From Spiroplasma endosymbiont of Lasioglossum villosulum (lineage in GTDB: Bacteria > Bacillota_I > Bacilli_A > Mycoplasmatales > VBWQ01), in the NCBI RefSeq assembly GCF_964020195.1, contig NZ_OZ026539.1, positions 248,001 to 312,000 of the forward strand: 64,000 nt of DNA. The letters are read 5' to 3'. The position numbers were made by a program, and so were the translations under genes. The notes below the pieces were generated by a model, which worked only from the letters and a program-made list of their open reading frames with translations, had not been told where the DNA came from and ran no database searches. Below are positions 54,464-64,000 of this stretch, one piece after another (the stretch's first letter is position 1; the number at the start of each line of letters is the position of its first letter).

Positions 54464-55506
54464 ATGAAACAGATATTAGCAAAAGCCATAAGTGATATTG
54501 TAAAAAAAGTCGATGAATTACTAGAGATGAACCTTTACATCAAAATAAAGAGAAAATACAGAGAGAATTAATAACATATAAAATAAAATCAGAAAATGAT
54601 TTTGTATATAAAACAGAAATTAATAAGGATATTATAATTTATGAATATTTTTTTGAGAAAATAAAAGATAAAGATAATGGTCCTTGCATTGTGACGAGAA
54701 TTTATTTTAGTAATGATGAGATATGAGAAAAGATAGTATATATTAATAATAAAGAAACTGATGTTGAATAAAAAATAATAGAACAATATAGAGTTTATTT
54801 TTGTAAAAAAGAACTTTTAGAAGAAAGTCAATTCATAAAAAATGAAAATGATAATCAAGTAGTTATTAGAAAAAAATCTATTTTGGATTTTAAAAATAAA
54901 GAAAATATTAATGGTGTCATTAATAATGATGAAAAGATTAAAGAAAGTAAAAATATTTTAGGTAAATTAGGTAGGTGAGTTGGAAAATTTTCTATTTTTA
55001 CCCTTGAAACTTATCTTTTTGGGTTTGTTTCGGGAATTATTTCTGTTCTTGCTCTTAAAATTCCCTTTGCAATGGCTCTTTGTTGATGAACTCCTGCAGC
55101 TTTGGGAATAGCAACATTTACTGCTCTGCCTATAGGTTGATGTATAGTTTTAGCAATTGTAGCAGTATTAGGCGTTCAGTTACTAAAAGAATATGGAATT
55201 AAACCTTTATTAAAAAAAATGTGAAACTTGGTAGAATTAAAAAAAGCAAAAAAACTAGAAATGGAAGACTTAAAAGAAATAGATTTTCATAATATCAATT
55301 CTAGAGTTTTAAAAAACTATTTAAGTTCTCAAAAAAACATACCTTTTGATGAAATTAGACCAAGTTTTGAACAAAATATTAATATAATTAAAAATAGAAA
55401 ATTGTCTCATCAAACTCAAGAAAAATTTGATGCAAAGAGTATTAATAATATTCCAATTTCAACTAATACTTGAAATAAAGTAAAATGTTTATTTCAATAT
55501 AATTAA
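54464..55506 (+). pseudogene. Two-TM membrane protein, decayed
   Basis: AAGGAG and ATG 54464 give 35 codons before a stop. After a frameshift near 54520 the frame runs on to a TAA at about 54770, then is open to 55506. The C-terminal part has two TM (FGFVSGIISVLALKIPFAMAL and GIATFTALPIGW-CIVLAIVAVLG) and a coiled tail (KKAKKLEMEDLKEID). No family recognised. The C-terminal ~245 codons could be translated alone, but no start with a ribosome site is seen. Confidence 0.55.
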
Positions 55507-55640
55507 TAAGTTAACAATTTTGTTGAAAATAATAAAATTTTAATCTATAAAATTAATACTATTTTCTCTTTTCTCTTATTTTATGGTTAATATTCATGTT
55601 ATTATTACTAAGTAATTAAAAAATATTAATGAGGTATAAG

Positions 55641-57176
55641 ATGAGTATTGTCACAATTGAGAATTTAACACATGCTAATGGTGGAAAAGTTTTATATAAA
55701 AACGCCACTTTACAAATTAATAAAGGTGAACATGTGGCATTAATTGGTATGAATGGTGTTGGTAAAACAACATTATTAAATATTATTAATGGAACAGTAT
55801 CTGCAGATCATATTAATTTAAATATTCATCCTAAAATTAAAATTGGGTATTTGGATCAACATCAAGAGGTTAATTTAGAATTAACAGTTTTACAATATTT
55901 GCGTGAAAGTTATCAAAAACTTTTTGAACGCGAACAACAAATGGAAAACTTATATACAGAAATGGCTAATAATTATAGTGAAGAGTTATTAACGAAAGCA
56001 ATGAAAATTCAAGATGAATTGACACACCAAGGATTTGATACTATTAGTAAAAAAATTGGTCGTTTAGTTGATGGATTGGGTATTAATTTACAACTTTTAG
56101 AACAAACTTTAGGTAGTTTAAGTGGTGGTCAAAGAGCAAAAGTGTTATTAGCAAAATTATTATTAAATGAAGATGATTTTTTATTACTTGATGAACCAAC
56201 TAATTTTTTGGATATTGAACAAATTAATTGATTAACTAAGTTTTTACAAAATTACCCTAGTGCATTTTTATTGGTGTCACATGATCGTAATTTTATTAAT
56301 ACAACATGTAATATTATTTTTGATATTGATAATTATATGATTACTCGTTATGTTGGTAATTTTGAAAGTTTTTTAGAACAAAAAAGTTTACATCATCGTC
56401 AATATGAATCAGCATATTCAAATCAAAAGAAATTAATTGAAAAATTAGAAACTTATATTAGTAAAAATGCAGCACGTGCTTCGACTGCTAAAAGTGCTGA
56501 ATCAAGAAGAAAACAATTATCCAAAATTAATGTTTTAGAAAAACAGCAAATCCAGTCTCCTCCAAAGTTTTATTTTAAGTATTATAAAACAACAAGTTCA
56601 ATTGCTGTCCAAGCTAAAAACCTTGAAATAGGTTATCATAAACCATTAATTAAGCCGCTTACTTTTGTTATTAAGACTGGTAGTAAGTGAGTTGTTAAAG
56701 GGTATAATGGAATTGGTAAAACTACTTTCTTGCAAACGTTAGCTGGTAATATTCCAGCACTTGCTGGAAATATTAATTTAGATGATCGAATGCAAGTAGC
56801 GTATTTTCATCAAACTGAAGTAATGACTAGTACTACTCCATTTAATTATTTAAAAGAGTTAGATATTAAATTAAATGATGTTGAGATTAGAAGAATTTTA
56901 GCAAGTTTTGGTTTGCGTAGTAATTTAGTAATGAAACCAATGAACTTACTTTCTGGTGGTGAACAAACTAAGGTTAGATTAGCAGCATTGGCATTAAAAC
57001 CTTATAACTTATTAATTTTAGATGAGCCAACTAATCATATTGATGTTTTAGCTAAAGAGTCTTTATTAAAAGCATTGCAAGAATTTGAAGGCACTGTATT
57101 ATTGACAACTCATGATACTAATTTTAATAATAGTTGAGTTGATGGGGTTTTAGATTTTGAAAAATTAACAAATTAG
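55641..57176 (+). CDS. ABC-F family ATPase
   Basis: 511 residues, two ABC domains and no TM. Domain 1: GMNGVGKTTL, LSGGQRAKV, LLLDEPTNFLD. A basic linker helix (about 245-300, SRRKQLSKIN) follows, then domain 2: GYNGIGKTTF, LSGGEQTKV, LLILDEPTNHID. ABC-F proteins act at the ribosomal E site, in translation or antibiotic protection. GAGG precedes ATG 55641; ATG 55629 is less likely. Confidence 0.88.
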
Positions 57177-57219
57177 TGAAATTAAAATAGTTATTTTTAA
57201 TATTTAATTTATACATTTA

Positions 57220-57279
57220 AACAAATAAAAAAAAACTTATAACTAAATCTTAGTTATAAGTTTTTTTTTATTTGTTTAA
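57220..57279. terminator. Long bidirectional terminator
   Basis: A nearly perfect ~28-bp stem (ACTTATAACTAA / TTAGTTATAAGT extended by A and T runs) between two convergent genes. Confidence 0.85.
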
Positions 57280-57280
57280 A

Positions 57281-57553
57281 TTATCCTTTACGATTACGGT
57301 CGTCACGGTCTCGTCTGCTAAATCCACCACTGTTTCCTCAACTAGAATCACCACGGTCAGAACGTGGTCTAAAGTTTCCACGATCAGAAGAATTTCTATC
57401 CCCTTGTGTTCTTGCTCCACGTTCAACAAAACGTTTTTCACGTTCTTCTGTGATTTTTACAAGTGTTGTTAAACTTGCATTAATAGTAATTACTGTTTCT
57501 TTTAAAACTTTAATTTCTTCTAATAATGCTTCTATTGTTTGATTGTTTTCCAT
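57281..57553 (-). CDS. 90-aa coiled-coil protein with an Arg/Gly-rich tail
   Basis: ATG 57553 after AGAAGAGG; the longer frame to 57676 has no ribosome site. The first half is a coiled coil (IEALLEEIKVLKETVITI). The second half is rich in Arg, Gly, Asp and Ser (GDRNSSDRGNFRPRSDRGD, SRRDRDDRNRKG), resembling RGG-type RNA-binding tails of helicases and ribonucleases. It uses CGT codons more than its neighbours. Possibly an RNA-binding cofactor. Confidence 0.65.
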
Positions 57554-57763
57554 TAACAATGCCTCTTCTTTCTGGCGCCTAATTGATAAATCTGATAATA
57601 ATATCTGATATAATGAGATTAATAAGCACTTAATTAAGTATAGCATTAAAATTAAAATTGTATAGTATATAGTCATATATTTTATAGTTAAAAATAATTA
57701 TTATTATGATAACTATTATTTTTTTATTAAATATCTAGTAAATAATACATTAAAATTAGTTTT

Positions 57764-59887
57764 TTATTTTACTAAAGTAATACTTTTAAATTTAAAAGTA
57801 CGTATACCTTGAAAATCAATTAAATTTTCAATATCAATAGCAGTGATAATAAAATGATATGTAGTGTTTTTAATTTTATATGTAAAATCATATTTTAAAT
57901 TAATTGTTTCGATATTATTGATGGTAGTTTTAGTCATAGTAATATTAGAAGTATTACCTATTTTTTTATTAATGCCGGTTGTGTTATCAGCATCAAAATA
58001 AACTTCATAGTTATCTTTAATTCATTGATTATTATTAGCAGTAATAATATTTTTAATTCCTAATTTATGACTTTCATCAGTAGTACCAAGTAATAAATTT
58101 AAGATATTATTTAGTTGACTGTTTGGTTCAAGCATAGTTTTTTGTAAAATATCAAGTATTGAACCCTGAGTAAAAGTTGGATATTCTGGATCATCTTTAT
58201 TAATGTGTCCACCTAATGATTTATATAATTCTTCGACATCGGTTGCTGTTACATCACTTTTATTAATTATGTTTTTTAGAGTAACAATAGTATCATTTTT
58301 AAGAATTATTAAGAGACCAGTAGTATTATTAAATAAAAAATTCTCTAAATCTTGTAGATCAATATTAATACCTTCATTACCTGGGTATTGTTCTGAAATT
58401 TTGGTAATTAGATCAGTAATACTAGTAATAATGTTTTTAACACTATCTGTATTAATTGCTTTGATAATGGTATCAATTAATGGACTAGGATCATATGCAC
58501 TATCACCAATAAGCCCGCCTAAGGTTAAATTTGCTGATATAGGTAAAGGACCAATTTTAACTTTTAAATTAAGTTTAACATCATAAAGAAATGTATCGAA
58601 ACCACGAGTTTCTGCTGTAGTTTTACCAAATACGGTTAGAAGTATTTGTTTTAATTTTTCTGGTTGGTTAATTAAAGATTTTATAGTATTGATAATGTCA
58701 AGTAAATTATAGCTACCAGCACTTGGCTTTGATGGATAATCATTACCAATTGTTAAGTTTTTAACACCTTCAGTAATATCGGGCATATCTAATATTCATT
58801 TTTTAATAACCGGAATAATTGCTTCAATAATTGTTAAGATATAAAGTGGGTTAGTTAAAAGATAGGGAAAGTATTTTTCAATATCAGCAAAAAATCCTTT
58901 ATCATCAGATTGAACATCCGGTGGATTTATACCATTAACAGTTATATATTCTGAAAGAATATTACCTAAATACCTTGGAGTTTTACCATCTTTACCAAAA
59001 ATTTTATTGTCTTCACTCATTTTTCAAAACAAGTAATTAATTAAAGTGCCACCATGATATAAATCATAATCTTGTTTTGATTTTCAATTTTCAACTTTAT
59101 GACCAGGAAATTGACCAAAACTTGGACTTATTTTTCATTTTCCATCATCATTTCAAGCGCTATAAGGTTGACCACTATCATCTTTTCAATTATTCATAAA
59201 CTTAGTTAATGTTTCTTCATCAGTGGGTGTAGAAGTTTGTTGATCAGATCAACTGCCATTGACTAAATTACCAAATATTCTAGTTAGCGGATTTAAAAAA
59301 TTAGAACCATAGTTATTAATTAAATTAGCAACTAATTGTAATCCAGCTGGTAAACTGCTTAAGTCACCTTGTAATGATTTTAAAAAACTAGAAATGGGGT
59401 CCATACCAGCACCTACAACTATATTTTCTAATTGCGGGTTAGCCATAATTGATATAGTTCTAATATAATCAAGTGATGAAAAAACATCATTAACTTGCTT
59501 TTTACTATTGATGGTTTTAGTTAATTCACCTGTTCCAGAAGCTTTAAAAAAATTATCAGGATCAAAGTTATTTACATCAATTTTTCCATTTTTCCCTCAA
59601 CGTGTTTGTAAATCACCTCAATTATTTAAACTAGTATTTTTAGTTAAATTATTAATACTATTAATTTTAATTTTTCCCATAATATCATCATTAGTACTAC
59701 TAGTATCAGCACCTAACTCTTTTGACATAACCATACTTTTAATTAAAGCAGAAGTTTGGTCAGCAAAACTTTTAGCGATACTATTAGTTACACGGTTAAC
59801 ATAAAAATTAAAGGTACAAGCCGATAGAGGTAAAATAGTGGCACTTGCTATTAAGATAATTCCTAACTTGGTAAATACTTTTTTCAT
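57764..59887 (-). CDS. Large lipoprotein, 707 aa
   Basis: ATG 59887 has AAGGAG upstream. A signal peptide (about residues 1-23) ends in the lipobox LSAC, so the mature protein is anchored by Cys24. The rest is soluble and surface-exposed, with an Asn/Thr-rich composition, hydrophobic helices (LLTNPLYILTIIEAIIPVI) and a C-terminal beta region. It is divergent from the giant permease gene, and mollicute lipoproteins are often paired with such transporters. No binding domain recognised. Confidence 0.8.
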
Positions 59888-60211
59888 AGCAGTTCTCCTT
59901 AAATAAAGTGTTATTTTTGTCAATTTTATTTTACTAAAATTTAATATATTTAACTCTGAAAATAATTAAATTCATTTCTTACAAATTGTATCATTAGTTA
60001 TTTTAATTTTAAAATTTATTTAAATAAACAATTTAAATATGGTAATATATCAAACAGAGAAAAATTAAACATTATAAAAACTATCTATTATTTATTTTAA
60101 AATTATCCTATATATTAATTTTGTATAAGTGTGATATTATTAATCCATATGTGAACTTAATAATTAAAATTAAATGCAAAATTTTAATTTCAGGAATTAG
60201 GGAGAACTGTA
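59888..60211. promoter_or_regulatory. Divergent intergenic region
   Basis: 324 bases between the lipoprotein and permease starts. AT-rich; it must contain both promoters, but I cannot place unambiguous -35/-10 pairs. No gene or repeat seen. Confidence 0.5.
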
Positions 60212-63200
60212 ATGGCAAGGTTAAATAAACGCGAAAAAGCGAATAATAAAAAAATGGTATCTACTAATAAGAAATCAAAAAAAAGTTTATTTAAGAATGC
60301 GTTACTATTAAAGCAGACTTTAGTTGCTACATGAAAAAGTAAATTACAATTAGTTATTTTACTATTACTTACTGCTTTTGCAACTTCGTTGGTTACTGGA
60401 AGTTGAATATCATACGTTAGAATGATTGAAGGAAGTAATCAATTAGGATTAAATGATCTTAAGTTTGATGCTGTTTTACCTTATTCACCAGTGTCACAAG
60501 GTATTAAACAAATTGCTAATCAAGCTTTTAGTTTAAAGTTAGGTCGATTTTATGTTCAAGATGGAACTAATAGTAAAAGTACTAAAGCGCTTTATTTTGA
60601 TGATACAAAAATAGGTACAGATCAAGAAATACTACCAATCACTAAAGATAACTTAACTATTGATTATACTCGTGATAATACAGGCAATATTATTGGGTTT
60701 AATGATATAAGATGAACAAATCCGGATAATCCTTTAGTTTTTAATTTGAATAATAATAATGTTAAAGCAAGCATCTATGGTCAATTATTATTAAAATCAA
60801 AAAATGCTGCTAATGAAAATTTAAAAAACCATTTTAAAACAGCAACAGATGATTTATATCGTGATGTTTTTTTAAAAAAAACAGCACCCAATATTCTTCA
60901 ATCTATTAATACTTTTATTAAGGAATGGATTACAAAACATTCAACAGATCCGATATTAAAGGAAACTGATAATGATAAAGTTACCACTTGAATTTTAGAA
61001 AATAAAATAAATTTTAGATCTTCTTCTAATGATGCTACTATTCCTGATAGTGTTAATTTGCAAGATCCAACAGAAAGAAATGAACTTTTTATTAAAGTAG
61101 TTAAGGAAACTGAACCTGATCCAAGATTAGATAATGATTATGGTATGAATGGTCAATGAATGAGAATTTATCGTAATTTTTCTGTAACAGAATCAGATAG
61201 TAATATTTATACTAATTTTACTAATACTTCTATTGGTTATCATTCACCTTTTAACTATAATGTGATTAGTGATGGCACTGAAAGAGATGCATTTTCTACA
61301 TATTTAATTCGTGCGGTTGCAGCATTACAAATGCGTGATTTATATGTTCGTAATCAATTTACTGCCAGTGCTGGAGTAATTAATAATACTCAAATTAATA
61401 CTAAAATTATTGATATTGGTTTACCTAATGCTTTAAATCATACTAATCTAAAAGTATTTGAAGGTGTTGCACCAACAAGTAAAAATGAAATAGTTATTAC
61501 GCCACAATATGCAAGAAAAAATAAAAGTAATAAAGCGTATAAACCAGGCGATCATATTAATATTAATGGTACTGACTTTATTGTTAGTGGTATTGGTGGT
61601 GATGCTTATGATATTTATCCAACGATTAGTGACTTAGATCCAATTCCTAATACAAGAACTGAATTTATTGCTTATGTTACACCTTCAGCATGAAATGATG
61701 GAAATTGATATAAGACAGCAGATAAAACCGATAATACTTTAATGTATTTTACAAAATGAAATAATATTCCTAAAAATAGTATTCATGAATTTGATGTTGA
61801 TTTATTTAATGATTTTTTTCAAAAAACAATATTTAGTGATAATGGTGTTAGTGATTTAAATCAATATGATTATAATAAGTATTTAGTTGAGAAATATGGT
61901 AATACAGATTCAACACCACAATCATCTTCTACATACCTTATTAATCCAAATCCTGTAGTTACAAGTAGTAATAGTCAGTTTTCGCTTTATAATAGTAAAG
62001 AAAAGATATTTAATTCAGCAATAATTGGATTTTTATTTGCAGCAATAGCAGGAGTATTATTTTTACTAGCGGTTGTTATTTTTATCACCACTTTAATTGT
62101 TAAAAAGGCAATCCAACATGGACAAGTTTCAATGGGTATTTTAAAATCAATAGGTTATAAAACATGACAAATTACGATTTCTTATTTGGCATATCCATTA
62201 TTAACGCTATTAATTGCAATTCCAATTGGCTGAATTGTTGGTCTTGTAATTCAGGTATATTTAACTGAGATTTTTAATACTTTATTTGTTTTACCATATA
62301 ATGTTTTTAACTTTGATGTTGTTCCATTATTTATTTCAATTGTTTTAATTATTGGTTTTATTACAATTGTTACTTTATTAACTGCCTTTCGTCTTTTAAA
62401 ACGTGATCCTTTATTTTTAATTAAAAAAGATAGTGATTTAGCTTTAGGTGTTCCTAAAAATAGAACTAGCAAGTTTTTACAAAATAATTTTCGTCTTCGT
62501 TTTTTATTATCATTGTCAAAAACTAGTTGAAAAAAGATTTTAGTTACTTCGGGAGTTATTACTTTAGCTTCACTTTCAATTGTAGCAACAACACTAGTTC
62601 CTGCCACTATTAATAGCTTAAAAGTTAATTATTTCAAAACTCAAAAATATAAAAATTATTATGAGTATCAAACACCAATGCCGAATATGCCGATGAGTAA
62701 ATATGGATTATATTCATGAGATTTTTTTAATCGACCAAGTGGTGAGAAGTATTATCCAACTTATGGTGCTATGCCTTGACCTGAAGATAAAATTGTTTAT
62801 GATGAGAAAAAGGCACGTGTTGGATGATATAATCCATTATTGTTTAAAAAAGAAAAATTAACTAATAATTTTGCTGATATTTTTACTTTTGATTCATCTT
62901 TTCCTGAATCTGAAAGAGCAGAGTTTATAAAAAAAATGTCCTCTTATTATCAAGAACAATCAACAGGGACATTAGATCTTAATGATTTAGTTTGATCATA
63001 TAGTTGATTAGGTGGCAAAGCTTTTAGTAATCAGTTAATAACTGATTTAAGTAAAGAAGATAATACACCATCAAAAATATTTTCATATAATATTGTTAAT
63101 TTTGCAAGTGGTCAATTACCTAATATTTTGCAAGTTTCCAATCCTGGAGTGCCACCTGGTCCAGAGGCAATTAAAGAAATTTTAAAGCAAGTATTACCGG

Positions 63201-64000
63201 GCTTTGTTCGTCAGAGTATTGATAGTTTGCCAAGACCTAATATTAAAGAAGATCCTTATGATTATTTTAGTATTGGTCATAATTCTATTGCTTTTAATCC
63301 AAAAACTACTAATAATGGCGATATTAATGGACCAGATGAAGAATTAGTAACACAGTTTAAAGTTGGTGTTGATGAAAGTACAAAAATTGCTAAAAAAGAA
63401 CTAATGGATGTTATTGGGATTAATCCCAATACTGCAATGTTAGTATTAAAAAATGATGAAGTTAAAGCTTTAAAATATAATGCTAATGCTAATGCTATTC
63501 CAATGGTTATCAATCGTGCTTTTCAATCTAAATTTGGATTAGATGTTGGTTCACAATTTAGTGGTGTACCACAAGTTAATACTTTATGTTATAAAAATAT
63601 TGATGGTAAAAGTATTCCTTTACCAAAAGAAAATTGATATTACGGTGAAACACCACCAACAGATTCTTATACTACAAATGGTGGCATCTGATCAAAAAGT
63701 GGAACAAAATGAAATTATCGTGGTGATCAAAAAATAAAATTATCTGATAATAGTAAAGAATATAGGGATATCCATGGTACTAGGTATAATGGTATGTATA
63801 ATGAAAAAGGACAACCAATTATAAATAATGAACCTAGTACTTGAAATAATGTTAATGATATTTGATTAAAATTGCCTTCTGATATTAGTGGTAGTGCTAA
63901 AACTGGTAAAATTCCAATAGCTGATAATGCTAAAACTATTGATTTTGATTTATCACGTATTTCCGATTCAACAGGTAAATGAATTAGACCTTTTTCATAT
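60212..64000 (+). CDS. Giant FtsX/MacB-type ABC transporter permease, N-terminal part
   Basis: At least 1263 residues; it leaves the window. GGGAGA precedes ATG 60212. After a basic start (KKSKKSLFKNALLLKQTL) come one TM (about 48-70), a long extracellular domain, three TM (about 605-635, 650-675, 700-730) typical of the FtsX core, a short cytosolic FRLLKRDPLFLIKK stretch, another TM (about 780-800) and a second long extracellular domain. Such permeases, with a separate ATPase, work on lipoproteins or exported substrates. Substrate unknown. Confidence 0.75.

Noticed and set aside
62251-62607. Minus-strand frame inside the giant permease
   Set aside because: Antisense shadow of a transmembrane-rich region.

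Overview
The window is AT-rich mollicute DNA that uses TGA as tryptophan. Nearly every gene here must be read through TGA, often next to ordinary TGG codons. The gene content (MATE pump, Asp23/FakA pair, lipoprotein, giant FtsX-type permease, IS30, Mbov_0401-like transposase) suggests a Spiroplasma or a close relative. No species is claimed.

Layout. (1) 1-786: the end of a MATE transporter and a 5'-truncated small gene. (2) 787-16351: copy A of a 15.6 kb phage-like mobile element, plus orientation. (3) 16352-30934: about 14.6 kb of chromosome with coiled-coil pseudogenes, hpf, an Asp23-type gene with fakA, an ornithine carbamoyltransferase-like gene, a broken NUDIX gene, pgk and gapA. (4) 30935-47443: copy B of the same element, minus orientation, carrying an IS30 insertion. 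(5) 47468-53260: replication and repair cluster dnaI-dnaB-mutM-polA, all minus. (6) 53261-64000: a gene-poor stretch rich in inverted repeats, a broken membrane gene, an ABC-F ATPase, an RGG-like small protein, a large lipoprotein and the start of a giant FtsX-type permease.

The element is the main interest. Each copy begins with an imperfect terminal inverted repeat (core TTGTCAAA) and a roughly 340-nt intergenic sequence that is identical in both copies and looks like a structured RNA. Next comes an early module: a Zn-ribbon relic, a RuvC-like nuclease, an OB-fold-like protein and several tiny proteins, four of which share a KEKLI/I start and an EFD or QFD end. A morphogenesis module follows: scaffold-like, capsid-like, large tail-like protein, fibre, holin-like peptide, portal-like protein and a 678-aa protein with a hypervariable patch. 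A convergent cargo cassette and a DDE transposase of the UPF0236/Mbov_0401 type close the element. I find no polymerase, terminase/packaging ATPase or lysin. The simplest reading is a transposable podovirus-like prophage, or a satellite that depends on a helper. The structural gene order recalls phi29-like phages.

The two copies decay differently. A has a nonsense mutation in one early gene. B has a frameshift in the tail-like gene, an IS30 and a 19-bp micro-inversion in the fibre, and a 4-bp deletion in the transposase. The capsid, the fibre, the 678-aa gene and the cargo differ sharply in local patches, so the copies are mosaic relatives and not fresh duplicates. As long inverted repeats they could mediate inversion of the glycolytic segment between them. 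Several genes break at homopolymers, so consensus errors must be excluded before the frameshifts are believed.
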